This document shows, in pieces, positions 17,010 to 25,259 of a DNA stretch of 64,000 bases; the stretch's first letter is position 1; every line of letters starts with the position of its first letter. The notes beneath the pieces were generated by a model. It made no database searches and had not been told where the DNA came from. It worked only from the letters and a program-made list of their open reading frames with translations. Location: assembly GCA_022820945.1 (NCBI GenBank), contig JAJEEP010000040.1, positions 1-64,000 of the forward strand. The letters run 5' to 3'. The position numbers and the translations under genes are program-made. The DNA is from Alphaproteobacteria bacterium. GTDB lineage: Bacteria; Pseudomonadota; Alphaproteobacteria; UBA828.

Positions 17010-18704
17010 ATGGTGAAGCGCTCAGGCGGAGAGGTTCTGGCGGAGATGCTGCAAGGCTACGGCGTCACGCACGTGTTCATGGTGCCCTCCGTGCTCAGGC
17101 GAACCCTGGCCGAGATGGAGCGGCGGACCACGATCCGGCGCATCCAGGTGCACGCCGAGAAGTCGGCCGCCTACATGGCCGATGGCTACGCGCGCGCCTG
17201 CGGCCGGCCGGGTATCTGCATGGCGCAGGTGGTGGGCGCGCTCAACCTCGCCGCCGGCCTGCGCGACGCCGGGCTCGCCAACGCGCCGGTGATCGCCATG
17301 ACCGGCGGGCGCGACCCGCATACCAAGTTCCGCAAGGCGTACCAGGACCTGGACGACGTGCCGGCCTTCGAGCCGGTGACGAAGTTCAACGCGACCGTGG
17401 ACGAGGTGACCCGCATCCCGGACCTGGTGCGCCAGGCCTTCCGGGTCGCCGTCTCGGGCAAGCCCGGTCCGGTGCACCTGCAGTTCCGGGGCAACGAGGG
17501 GCAGATCGACTACGAGGAGGCGGAGATGGAAGCCCTCGCGGAAGAGCTGTTCGCGCGGGTGCCGCCCTTCAGGCCGACGCCGACGGTCGAGCACGCCCGC
17601 GCGGCGCTCGATGCGATCGAGGTGGCGGAGCGGCCGGTCTTCGTCGCCGGCGGCGGGGTTCGCGCATCGGGTGCAGCGGCGGAGTTGGTGGCGCTCGCCG
17701 AGCGTCTCGCTGTCCCGGTCGCGACCTCGCTCCACGGCAAGGACACCATTACCGGCGACCACCCGCTTTCCGTCGGCGTGGTCGGCACCTACTCGCGCGA
17801 GAGCGCCAACCGGGTCGTGGGCGAGGCCGACCTCGTCTGCTTCGTAGGCTCTGAGACCGGCGGCATGACCACGCACTTCTGGCAGGTGCCGCCCATCGGC
17901 ACACCGGCGATGCAGATCGACATCGAGCCCCAGTCGCTCGGCCGCAACTACCCGCTCGAGGCGGCGGTCTGCGCCGATGCGAAGATGGCCCTCCAATGGA
18001 TGGTGGCCCACGCCGATCCCCTGTCGGCGGAGCGCCGCGCGGCGTGGACCGCGCGCGCCCGAAGGATCGTCGCGGAGTGGCGCGCGCGCTACCGGCCGCT
18101 CCTGGAATCCGACGCCGTGCCCATCCGGCCGGAACGCATCTGCCACGAGCTCTCCCGGCACCTGCCGGAGGACGCCATCGTCATGGCCGACACCGGTCAC
18201 TCCGGCATGTGGATGGGCGGGATGTACGACCTGCGCTCGCCCCGGCAGAGCTACATCCGGAGCGCCGGCCATCTCGGCTGGGCCTTCCCGGCGGGCTTGG
18301 GCGCGAAGTGCGCCGCACCGGAGCGCCCGGTCTTCGTCTTCACCGGCGACGCGGGCTTCTGGTACCACCTCAGCGAGATCGAGACCGCCGTGCGCTGCGG
18401 CATTAACACGGTCACGCTGGTGAACAACAACAGCTCGGGCAATCAGGGGTCGCCCGGTTTCGACCGCGCCTATGGCGGGAAGCAATCGGAGCAAGGGCGC
18501 GAACTCTGGACCTACAACGAGGTCAACTTCGCCTCTGTCGCCGAGGCCATGGGGGCGCTGGGCATCCGCGTCGAAAACCCCGCCGACATCCCCGGCGCAC
18601 TGGAGACGGCCTTCGCCGCCAAGCGGCCCGTGGTGATCGACGTGGTGAGCGACATCGAGGCCTTCGCGCCGCTCGCGGTGATCGGCGCGCCGTCCGCTTC
18701 CTGA
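17010..18704 (+). CDS. Thiamine-diphosphate-dependent enzyme, acetolactate synthase-like
   Basis: 564 residues with the three-domain layout: pyrimidine-binding (about 1-170, activating Glu50 in QVHAEKSAAYMADGYAR), central (about 190-330) and pyrophosphate-binding (about 370-545). The last has the metal/diphosphate motif TGDAGFWYHLSEIE ending at VNNN. Relatives include acetolactate synthase large subunit, oxalyl-CoA decarboxylase and sulfoacetaldehyde acetyltransferase. No small regulatory subunit gene is adjacent, so biosynthetic acetolactate synthase is less likely. The gene is bracketed by two divergent copies of a mobile-element end (16932-16961 and 18717-18744). Confidence 0.85.
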   Translation: MVKRSGGEVLAEMLQGYGVTHVFMVPSVLRRTLAEMERRTTIRRIQVHAEKSAAYMADGYARACGRPGICMAQVVGALNLAAGLRDAGLANAPVIAMTGGRDPHTKFRKAYQDLDDVPAFEPVTKFNATVDEVTRIPDLVRQAFRVAVSGKPGPVHLQFRGNEGQIDYEEAEMEALAEELFARVPPFRPTPTVEHARAALDAIEVAERPVFVAGGGVRASGAAAELVALAERLAVPVATSLHGKDTITGDHPLSVGVVGTYSRESANRVVGEADLVCFVGSETGGMTTHFWQVPPIGTPAMQIDIEPQSLGRNYPLEAAVCADAKMALQWMVAHADPLSAERRAAWTARARRIVAEWRARYRPLLESDAVPIRPERICHELSRHLPEDAIVMADTGHSGMWMGGMYDLRSPRQSYIRSAGHLGWAFPAGLGAKCAAPERPVFVFTGDAGFWYHLSEIETAVRCGINTVTLVNNNSSGNQGSPGFDRAYGGKQSEQGRELWTYNEVNFASVAEAMGALGIRVENPADIPGALETAFAAKRPVVIDVVSDIEAFAPLAVIGAPSAS

Positions 18705-18716
18705 CCGATCCAGCAC

Positions 18717-18744
18717 AAATTTCTCACCGCAGTCACGGCTCGCG
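18717..18744 (+). repeat. Solo inverted-repeat end related to the 51.5-kb element
   Basis: Starts AAATTTCTCACC, then GTCACGGC and GCG at the same spacing as the left end of the element at 51516. It begins 12 bp after the ThDP enzyme stop and runs into the 3' end of the toxin gene. No matching right end was found, so it is a relic or a chance partial match. Confidence 0.4.
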
Positions 18745-19167
18745 CCTGACTTGGGCGAGCTTGCGTTGCCGCGCCAAGTCTGCGAGGCGATCGCGGATAA
18801 TTCGAAACAAGCCCGCCGGCAGAACGCCATAGGCCCACTGCCCCGGTGCGACGGGCAGAAGGTCCGGCCCCGGCCATGCGAACCTGTTCACCTCCGACAC
18901 GATGACCCAGGATCGCTCCGGGTCGAGGCCGAGACGGCGCTTGGTCAGCGGGGGTATCTCAACACCCGTCGCGGGATCGTCGGGCTTACTGTGCGTGATC
19001 GGGGCGACGAGTACGGTCTTGCCGTATTCGTCGTCGGACTCCACCGCCAGGACGACGACGGCGGGGCGGTACTTGGTGCCTTCCTCTCGACCCTGCGTCG
19101 CGTCGCGCTGCCAGAGATAAGCGTAACTGATGACGAGTCCGGGCTGCGGGTCAGGAATCCGCGCCAT
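18733..19167 (-). CDS. PemK/MazF-like toxin of a type II toxin-antitoxin pair
   Basis: 144 residues. The compact beta-barrel pattern begins with PDPQPGLVISYAYLW, followed by KYRPAVVVLAV and TVLVAPITHSKP, which fits the PemK/MazF and plasmid-maintenance family of mRNA interferases. The C-terminus is helical (RLADLARQRKL). It overlaps the end of the antitoxin gene by 17 bp, the usual antitoxin-first order with coupled translation. Its 3' end runs through a mobile-element repeat fragment. Substrate specificity cannot be read from sequence, and family assignment is by pattern. Confidence 0.65.
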   Translation of the reverse strand: MARIPDPQPGLVISYAYLWQRDATQGREEGTKYRPAVVVLAVESDDEYGKTVLVAPITHSKPDDPATGVEIPPLTKRRLGLDPERSWVIVSEVNRFAWPGPDLLPVAPGQWAYGVLPAGLFRIIRDRLADLARQRKLAQVRREP

Positions 19168-19426
19168 GCTCGGCCGTCAACTCATGATCGTATTGGGCAG
19201 CTTCGGCCGGCGGCTCGGCGCGGCTGATCGCCTCGATATCGGCGTCGGAGAGCTCTTCCACGGCAAGCGCTTGACGGTCCCGCCGCTTGAGGCGCTCATA
19301 CTCGTCGACCGAGAGAATTACGAGCCGGTCCCTACCGTTCCGGGTGATCGCCAGCGGCCCCTTCAGCGCCTCGTCCTGACAGCGCCCGAAGTTGCGCTGG
19401 AACTCGCGTGACGTGACTCGCTGCAT
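19151..19426 (-). CDS. Phd/YefM-like antitoxin
   Basis: 91 residues. It opens MQRVTSREFQRNFGRCQDEA and continues PLAITRNGRDRLVILSVDEYERL, the Phd/YefM DNA-binding fold. The acidic tail (ELSDADIEAISRAEPPAEAAQYD) is the likely toxin-neutralising part. Upstream in-frame ATGs exist, but the one at 19456 overlaps the candidate -10 box. ATG 19426 is preceded by GGGGTGAAGGG and gives the standard N-terminus. It overlaps the toxin start by 17 bp. Antitoxins of this family repress their own promoter, which fits the inverted repeat over the -10 region. Confidence 0.8.
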   Translation of the reverse strand: MQRVTSREFQRNFGRCQDEALKGPLAITRNGRDRLVILSVDEYERLKRRDRQALAVEELSDADIEAISRAEPPAEAAQYDHELTAEHGADS

Positions 19427-19448
19427 GCCCTTCACCCCGATCTGCATG

Positions 19449-19483
19449 ATCCGCATAATACGGATTGTCAGACAGTGTGTCGA
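19449..19483 (-). promoter_or_regulatory. Toxin-antitoxin promoter with overlapping operator
   Basis: On the minus strand TCGACA (19483-19478) and TATTAT (19460-19455) are separated by 17 bp, close to sigma-70 consensus. The inverted repeat ATCCG...CGGAT (19449-19465) covers the -10 box, as expected for autorepression by the antitoxin. Confidence 0.6.
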
Positions 19484-19533
19484 GCAGCGACCGAGTGCCG
19501 CTCGCAGTGATCGGCGGGGGCGGCAGAAGCGCG

Positions 19534-19564
19534 GGGCGGCGCGCCCTTTGGTTACGCGCCGCCC
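19534..19564 (-). terminator. Hairpin at the end of the 12-gene operon
   Basis: A perfect 10-bp stem (GGGCGGCGCG with CGCGCCGCCC) and an 11-base loop lie 19 bp past the stop of the substrate-binding protein gene. No T-run follows on the minus strand. It is a likely end point for the long minus-strand transcript. Confidence 0.45.
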
Positions 19565-19582
19565 GGCTTCAAGTCGGAACGT

Positions 19583-20620
19583 CTACTTCTTCAGGCGGGT
19601 CCACATAGTGTCGTAGACCTCCTGGGTCGCCTGATCGCACACCGCGACGAACGTGCCGGCGGGTGCATCGGCGGGCGGAACGGACTCGGGCTGACTGGCG
19701 AGCTCCGGATCGAGATGCGGGGTTACGCCCTCGACGCCCGCCGCATAGCGCGCGAAGTTGGTGACCGCGGCGATGTTCTCCGGCTCCAGCAGGAAGTCCA
19801 TGAACTTGATCGCGCTGGCCCGGTTGGGCGCGTCCTTCAGCAGCACGACGTTGTCCATCCAGACGACATAGCCCTGGCGCGGATAGGCGTACTCGATGTT
19901 GGCGCCTTCCGTGCGCGCCTTGGCGCCGAAGCCGTTCCAGATCATCCCCACCGCGGCATCGCCGGAGACCAGCACGTCCTTGGCGCCGTCGGAGTTGAAG
20001 GAGGCCCAGTGCGGCTTGGCCGCCTGCAGCAGCGCATCGAGCGCCTTGAGTTGCTCGCGGTCGTTCGAGCACTGGGGAATCCCGAGGTGGAGCGAGGCCA
20101 GCAGCATGACCTCGCCCTGGGCGTCGAGGACGTTGATCTTGCCCTTCAGCTCGTCCGGCGGGTCGTAGACGATGCCGGTGTCGTTGATATCGCCCTGATA
20201 GACGTCCCGGTTCACCGAGAAGCTGGTCGAGCCCCACTGATAGGGGATCGAGTGCATCCGGCCCGGATCGAAGGGCACGTCCACCCACTGCGGCTCGATG
20301 TTGCCCCGATTGGCAAGCTCGCCCTCGGCGATGGTGTCGAGCATACCTTCGCCGATCATGATCTCGACCATGTAGTCGCCCGGCACCGCCACGTCGTAGG
20401 AGCCGAGCTTGCCGGCCTTGAGCGTGGCCAGCATGGCTTCGTTGGAATCGAAGGTGTCCATGGTCACCTCGATCCCTGTCTCGGCCGAGAACTTGTCCAG
20501 CAGCTCCTGCGGGATGTACTCGAACCAGTGATAGATCGAGAGCTTCTCCTGAGCCTGTGCCGCGCCTGCGACAAGGGTCAGAGCTAACGCCGCTATTCCG
20601 GCTTTGAGTAAGGTCCGCAT
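19583..20620 (-). CDS. PotF/PotD-like periplasmic amine-binding protein
   Basis: 345 residues: signal peptide at about 1-23 (ending AGAAQAQ), then a type II periplasmic binding fold. LSIYHWFEYIP and DTFDSNEAMLATLKAG match the start of PotF. Of PotF's putrescine contacts, Trp32 and Tyr35 are kept and Asp39 becomes Glu34. The Asp278 equivalent is Asp256. The position of Asp247 falls in IWNGFG and appears to be Phe231. Losing one of the acids that clamp a diamine suggests a ligand with one amine, but this was aligned by eye. It is the last gene of the operon, 35 bp after the second permease. Confidence 0.88.
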   Translation of the reverse strand: MRTLLKAGIAALALTLVAGAAQAQEKLSIYHWFEYIPQELLDKFSAETGIEVTMDTFDSNEAMLATLKAGKLGSYDVAVPGDYMVEIMIGEGMLDTIAEGELANRGNIEPQWVDVPFDPGRMHSIPYQWGSTSFSVNRDVYQGDINDTGIVYDPPDELKGKINVLDAQGEVMLLASLHLGIPQCSNDREQLKALDALLQAAKPHWASFNSDGAKDVLVSGDAAVGMIWNGFGAKARTEGANIEYAYPRQGYVVWMDNVVLLKDAPNRASAIKFMDFLLEPENIAAVTNFARYAAGVEGVTPHLDPELASQPESVPPADAPAGTFVAVCDQATQEVYDTMWTRLKK

Positions 20621-20655
20621 GTCTCCCTCCTTGGTTGCGGTGTTTACGGTGAGGT

Positions 20656-21477
20656 TTACGCCTCCGCCTTCGTTCCGGGACGCCCGTAACGACTGATGAA
20701 ATAGGACAGCGTCACGATCAGGATCGAGACGGAGAGCATGAGCGTACTGAGCGCCATGATGTCGGGTTTGATGCCCTGCTTCACGGCTCCGAATATCGCC
20801 GTTGGCAAGGTCTCGATGCCTGCGCCCTTGATGAAGTTGGTGATGATGAAATCGTCGAGCGAGATGATGAATGCCAGCAGAAAGCCCGCGAGAATGCCGG
20901 GCGCCATCAATGGCATGAGCACGCGCAGGAACGCCTGGAACCGGCTGGCGTAGAGGTCCTGCGCGGCCTCTTCGTAGGAGCCGTCGATCCCCTGCAGGCG
21001 GGCCGCTATAGGCAGATAGGCGAAGGGGATGCAGAAGACGATATGCGCCACCAGGATCGACAAATAGCCGAGCGTGAAGCCGATGGCGCTGAAGAAGACC
21101 AGCGTCGCTACGGCGGTGACGATCTCCGGCACCATGATCGGCATGCTGATGAGCGCCAAGTTTAGCGCCTTCCCTTTGAAAGCGCCGCCCCGCACCATGG
21201 CCACCGCCGCGGCCGTCGCGATGATGGTGCTGGCGACGGCGGCCGAGAGCGCGATGGTGAGCGAGTTCCAGGCGGCATCCTTGAACTTCGCCGATTCCGG
21301 CCCCGTGAAGATTTCCATGTACCAGCGGAAGCTGAACCCGCCCCAGCGGGTGATCGAGAGCGAGTCGTTGAAGCTGTAGACCATCACCACCAGCAGCGGC
21401 GCGTAGAGCACCACCAGGCAGAGGATGGTGATCGGCAGGAACCCGGGATAGCGCCGGATATTGATCCTGTGCCGCAT
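20656..21477 (-). CDS. PotC/PotI-like ABC permease
   Basis: 273 residues with about six membrane segments. The permease coupling loop [21 protein letters not shown] lies near 170. It forms the inner-membrane channel with the PotB/PotH-like partner encoded just upstream. The ATG at 21477 lies one base after the partner's stop. A longer frame to 21519 exists but overlaps the partner gene and adds nothing conserved. [18 protein letters not shown] near 200 is typical of the polyamine subfamily. Confidence 0.9.
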   Translation of the reverse strand: MRHRINIRRYPGFLPITILCLVVLYAPLLVVMVYSFNDSLSITRWGGFSFRWYMEIFTGPESAKFKDAAWNSLTIALSAAVASTIIATAAAVAMVRGGAFKGKALNLALISMPIMVPEIVTAVATLVFFSAIGFTLGYLSILVAHIVFCIPFAYLPIAARLQGIDGSYEEAAQDLYASRFQAFLRVLMPLMAPGILAGFLLAFIISLDDFIITNFIKGAGIETLPTAIFGAVKQGIKPDIMALSTLMLSVSILIVTLSYFISRYGRPGTKAEA

Positions 21478-21478
21478 C

Positions 21479-22405
21479 TCAGACGGCCTGCGCGCTGCGC
21501 CGTGCCTGCCGGCGCGCATAGATGAAGAGAGCGATGAGCACGAGCGAGAGCAGGATCATCGACGCCGCAGCGCCGAAGGGCCAGTTGCCGGCATTGCCCT
21601 TGAACTGCTCTTCGATCAGCGAGCCGATCAGGAAGTTCTTGGCGCCGCCGAGCAGGTCGGGCGCAAGGAAGGCGCCGAGGCTCGGCACGAAGACCAGGAT
21701 GCACCCGGCCACGATGCCGGGCCGCACGATCGGCAGGATGACCTTGTATAGGATTGTCCAGCGATTGGCGTAGAGGTCCGCTGCGGCTTCGGAGAGCGCG
21801 AAGTCGTAGCGTTCCACCGAGGCATAGATCGGTAGGACCATAAAGGGCAGGTACGAGTAGAACAGCCCGAGTTGCACCGCGAAGTCGGTGTTGATGAGCG
21901 CAATGGGCTCGCCGATCACGCCCAAGCCCATCAGGGCTTCGTTGAGCGGCCCGTTGTCCCGGATCAGGAACTTCATCGAGACCGTGCGGATGAGCAGGTT
22001 CACCCAGTAGGGGACCGTCACCAGGAAGAGCCACATCGAGCGCGTCGCCGGCGAGCGCGTCGCGATGAAATAGGCGGTGGGGAAGCCGATGATCAGGCAG
22101 AGCAGCGTCGCAACGGCCGCCTGGATGATCGAGCGCACGAAGATGACGATGTAGGTCCACTCGATCTGCGGCGGCTCGTCGCCAAAAAGGCCGCGGTCGA
22201 AGATGAACTGGTCGTAGGCCGCGAGCGAGAACTCCCAGATTACCCCGCCCCGGAACTCCTTCGTCAGGAAGGAGTAGGCCAGCATCATCAGCACCGGCGC
22301 CACGAGGAAGAAGCCGATGATCACCCAGGTCGGAATCAGCAGGGGGGTGCGCACCGGCGCGAAGGTGCGGGAGACCGCGCGCGTGCTGGCGAGCTCGCCG
22401 GCCAT
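21479..22405 (-). CDS. PotB/PotH-like ABC permease
   Basis: 308 residues with six or more membrane segments and the coupling loop [21 protein letters not shown] near 225. A periplasmic stretch between the first two segments (about 55-80, [10 protein letters not shown]) is usual for this subunit. The start overlaps the ATPase stop by one base (TGATG), so expression is coupled. It pairs with the next permease to import an amine-type substrate delivered by the binding protein at the end of the operon. Confidence 0.9.
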   Translation of the reverse strand: MAGELASTRAVSRTFAPVRTPLLIPTWVIIGFFLVAPVLMMLAYSFLTKEFRGGVIWEFSLAAYDQFIFDRGLFGDEPPQIEWTYIVIFVRSIIQAAVATLLCLIIGFPTAYFIATRSPATRSMWLFLVTVPYWVNLLIRTVSMKFLIRDNGPLNEALMGLGVIGEPIALINTDFAVQLGLFYSYLPFMVLPIYASVERYDFALSEAAADLYANRWTILYKVILPIVRPGIVAGCILVFVPSLGAFLAPDLLGGAKNFLIGSLIEEQFKGNAGNWPFGAAASMILLSLVLIALFIYARRQARRSAQAV

Positions 22406-23493
22406 CAGTCCACCAGGAGCCGGGCGCCGCCGGGCGCGATGGCGAGACCGACCCGGTCTCCGTTGCGGAAGGATGTCGTGTCGCTGCCGACGTTCTGCGC
22501 CCGCGCCAGCACGTCCGGCCCCTTGTCCAGCCGGACGCCGTACTGGATGTCGGTGCCCAGATATACGATCTGGTCCACCACGCCCGTGAGGCCGGCGCCG
22601 CTCTCCGCCTCGGGCACCAGCGAGAGGCGTTCCGGGCGGATCAGCACGTGCGCGGCGGCGCCGTCCTGCGGCGGCGTCCCGGCCGCCTCGCAGGGAAAGA
22701 CCGCGCCATTGGGCAGGCGGCTATGCCAGGCGCCGTCCGGCCCGCGCTGCACGGTCACGTCGAGCACGTTGGTCTCGCCGATGAAGTTTGCCACGAAGCG
22801 GTCGTTAGGCGCCTCGTAGATTTCATGCGGCGTGCCCACCTGCCGGATCTCGCCCGCCGACATCACGGCGATGCGGTCCGACATCGTCAGCGCTTCCTCC
22901 TGGTCGTGGGTGACGAAGACGAAGGTGATTCCGGTTTCCTCCTGAATCTGCTTCAGCTCGATTCGCATCGCCTGGCGGAGCTTGAGGTCGAGTGCGGAGA
23001 GCGGCTCGTCGAGCAGGAGCACCTTGGGCCGTGGCGCCATCGCGCGGGCGAGCGCGACCCGCTGCTGCTGCCCGCCTGAGAGCTGCGCCGGCCTGCGCGC
23101 CGCAAGGTCGCCCAGCTTCACCAGATCCAGAATGCGGCCGGTCCGGTCCTCGATATCGGCCTTGCTCCAGCCGAGCCTGCGCATGCCGAAGGCCACGTTC
23201 TCCGCCACCGTCATGTGCGGAAAGAGCGCGTAGTGCTGAAAGACCGTGTTGATCGGGCGCCGGTTGGGCGGCAGCGTGCCGATGTCCTCGCCGTAGAGCA
23301 GGATTTCGCCCTCGGTGATCTCCTCGAAGCCCGCGATCAGGCGGAGCAGGGTGGTCTTGCCGCAGCCCGAGGGCCCGAGCAGGGTGAAGAACTCGTTGTC
23401 CCGAATCGTCAGGCTCACGCCGGCGAGCGCGGTCACCGCGCCGAAGCGCTTGACGGCATTGCGCACGTCGATGGCGATGTCTTGCTCGGACAA
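22405..23493 (-). CDS. PotA-like ABC transporter ATPase
   Basis: 362 residues. The nucleotide-binding domain has Walker A GPSGCGKT at 40-47, signature LSGGQQQR at 138-145 and Walker B LLLDEP at 159-164. A C-terminal TOBE domain (about 280-360) is as in PotA. It powers the permease pair encoded downstream. It begins 34 bp after the histidine-decarboxylase-like gene, so the transporter and the decarboxylase are almost certainly on one transcript. Confidence 0.92.
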   Translation of the reverse strand: MSEQDIAIDVRNAVKRFGAVTALAGVSLTIRDNEFFTLLGPSGCGKTTLLRLIAGFEEITEGEILLYGEDIGTLPPNRRPINTVFQHYALFPHMTVAENVAFGMRRLGWSKADIEDRTGRILDLVKLGDLAARRPAQLSGGQQQRVALARAMAPRPKVLLLDEPLSALDLKLRQAMRIELKQIQEETGITFVFVTHDQEEALTMSDRIAVMSAGEIRQVGTPHEIYEAPNDRFVANFIGETNVLDVTVQRGPDGAWHSRLPNGAVFPCEAAGTPPQDGAAAHVLIRPERLSLVPEAESGAGLTGVVDQIVYLGTDIQYGVRLDKGPDVLARAQNVGSDTTSFRNGDRVGLAIAPGGARLLVD

Positions 23494-23527
23494 CGGCGTC
23501 TCCCTCCGCCTTGTCGTCGATCCGCGC

Positions 23528-24466
23528 CTATTGAAGGGGGATGTTGGGCCCGGTCAGGGTCTTGAGCGCGTAGTCGGGCTCATCCACTCTGGAGAAGCCG
23601 ACCCTGGACAGCCACTCGTCGGTGGAGAGCTCGAGGATCTCCGTTTCCGAAGTCAAGTTGGCGAACGCGCCGTCTGGCAGGGTCACGTACGGGGCGCAGG
23701 CGAGCGCACAACCCACGTGGTTCTTCGGAATGTGGGACGCCTTCCAGCCGATGTAGATCTTCCTGTAGCGCGCGCCCTGATTCTCGCCGCAGAGGTACGC
23801 CGCATAGGCGATCCTGTTGAGCCTGTTGTCGAGCTTGGTTCTCACGGACTCTTCTTCGTCTCCCGCGAGGTGCATAATTCCCGTGTCCTCCATGAAGAGG
23901 CACGCGTGATTGTCGCGATCTTCCGCAATCGCAAAGCCGAGCGCGCACCAGATCCACATGTTGCCGTCCGAGACCATGCTCGTGCGGTATTTTTCCGCAC
24001 AAACGACCATGGCGCCTTCCTGCGGAGGAAAATGCCGCTCGTCGGCGACGCCGAAGAGTTGCCGGGTCGCATCGCGCAACGGAATCAGGGAATAAATCGG
24101 AATGTTCTCGATGCGCCCGACGGGATACGTCTTGCCGATGCGGGAATCGACGGCCAGGTCGTAGCCCCAAATCGCCCCATTGACGCCGCTGAACGACGAC
24201 GCCTGCAGCATGTTGACCTGACCGATATAGGAATCGTTACATTCCGCGCGGTCGTAGGACACGATTTGGGCCATGCCCTGGTCCAGATCCTCATCGAAGG
24301 GAAAACCGGGAAACTGTTCCAGGTTCACGGCGCCCGTGGAGAGCAGGATGGTCGATATGTAGGACCCCGGTTGACCCGTCGCCGTCGGCTCCTGATATCC
24401 CCCGCAGCTGCTCGCCGTCGTGTTGCGACAATTCCGAACGATCTCTTCTATACGAGCGTCAGCCAT
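23528..24466 (-). CDS. hdcA: Pyruvoyl-dependent histidine decarboxylase homologue
   Basis: 312 residues; the Lactobacillus 30a proenzyme is 310. The self-processing region reads IVSYDRAE, then IGQVNMLQASSFSGV. Ser90-Ser91 is the expected cleavage site, giving a beta chain of 90 residues and an alpha chain whose Ser91 becomes the pyruvoyl group. Tyr71, Asp72, Ser90 and Phe92 keep the spacing of Tyr62, Asp63, Ser81 and Phe83 in the Lactobacillus enzyme. Glu193 in FMEDTG corresponds to the proton-donating Glu197. The family turns histidine into histamine in the cytoplasm. Codon use is less GC-rich than in the neighbours, suggesting later acquisition. It is 12 bp after the IclR gene and 34 bp before the transporter. 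A related amino acid substrate is possible. Confidence 0.88.
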   Translation of the reverse strand: MADARIEEIVRNCRNTTASSCGGYQEPTATGQPGSYISTILLSTGAVNLEQFPGFPFDEDLDQGMAQIVSYDRAECNDSYIGQVNMLQASSFSGVNGAIWGYDLAVDSRIGKTYPVGRIENIPIYSLIPLRDATRQLFGVADERHFPPQEGAMVVCAEKYRTSMVSDGNMWIWCALGFAIAEDRDNHACLFMEDTGIMHLAGDEEESVRTKLDNRLNRIAYAAYLCGENQGARYRKIYIGWKASHIPKNHVGCALACAPYVTLPDGAFANLTSETEILELSTDEWLSRVGFSRVDEPDYALKTLTGPNIPLQ

Positions 24467-24478
24467 CGCCTCGTTTCC

Positions 24479-25240
24479 TCAGGCCGTGAATCCTAGCGTC
24501 CTGCCGAGATCGGCGGCCGCCTCGGCCAGTTTCTGCTTGATGCGGGTGCGCTCCATGGGGCGGAAGCGGTCCGCGAGCCCGGTGATGCCGACCGAATAGA
24601 GCACGTAGCCGCCGTTCACCCGGATCGGGTGGCCGTAGCTCAGCACGCCGGCATCGAGCTCGTTGTCGCAGACCGCTACGCCGTCCGCGCGGATTTGCGC
24701 CAGCTCGTCGCGGATGTCGGCTTCCTCCACCTTGGTCTTGTCCGTGAAGCGCGGGCGCGGGCGCGACAGGTAGCGGGCCACGAACTCGTCGTCCTGAAAC
24801 GCCAGGATCGCCTTGCCGCTGGCCGCCGCGTGCAACGGCAATTGGCGCCCCGGTTGCACGAAGGCGCGGTCCGAGCCGGAGGGCTGCTCCATCAGTACGG
24901 ACTCCGCGAAGTCGCCGTTGAGCCGGGCCAGGTGTGCGGTCTCGCCGAACTCCGCCACGAGCCCGTCGAGGACGGATTTCGCCAGCCCCGCGTAGCCCGC
25001 GCGGTCCATGGTCGTGTGGAGCAGGGTCTGCAGGCGCGGCCCGGTCACGTAGCTTTTGGTGCCGGGCACGCTCCGCAGCATGTCGAGGTCCACGAGCCCG
25101 CGGATCAAGCGGTGCGCCGTCCCCGGCTGCAGGTCCATCTCCCGTGCGATTTCCGAGAGCGTCACGCCGGTTCTGGCGCGCGCGACCGTTTCGAGGACCC
25201 GGATGTACCGGCCGAGCGGCTTGTCGTTGCTATCGGCCAT
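24479..25240 (-). CDS. IclR-family transcriptional regulator
   Basis: 253 residues. An N-terminal winged helix (about 8-70: YIRVLETVARARTGVTLSEIAREMDLQPGTAHRLIRGL) is followed by the GAF-like effector domain (about 80-250, with LHAAASGKAILAF and GVAVCDNELDAGVLS). IclR proteins bind a pathway metabolite and control catabolic operons. Being inside the operon, between the molybdenum hydroxylase and the decarboxylase, it probably senses the transported compound or its product. ATG 25240 was chosen because it gives the normal short N-terminus; the longer frame to 25342 lies inside the hydroxylase gene. Confidence 0.9.
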   Translation of the reverse strand: MADSNDKPLGRYIRVLETVARARTGVTLSEIAREMDLQPGTAHRLIRGLVDLDMLRSVPGTKSYVTGPRLQTLLHTTMDRAGYAGLAKSVLDGLVAEFGETAHLARLNGDFAESVLMEQPSGSDRAFVQPGRQLPLHAAASGKAILAFQDDEFVARYLSRPRPRFTDKTKVEEADIRDELAQIRADGVAVCDNELDAGVLSYGHPIRVNGGYVLYSVGITGLADRFRPMERTRIKQKLAEAAADLGRTLGFTA

Positions 25241-25259
25241 CGCTCGGGCGCCGGGTTCG

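Noticed and set aside
17010..18704. Biosynthetic acetolactate synthase (ilvB)
   Set aside because: No small subunit gene follows, and several family branches share the same motifs, so only the ThDP-enzyme level is supported.
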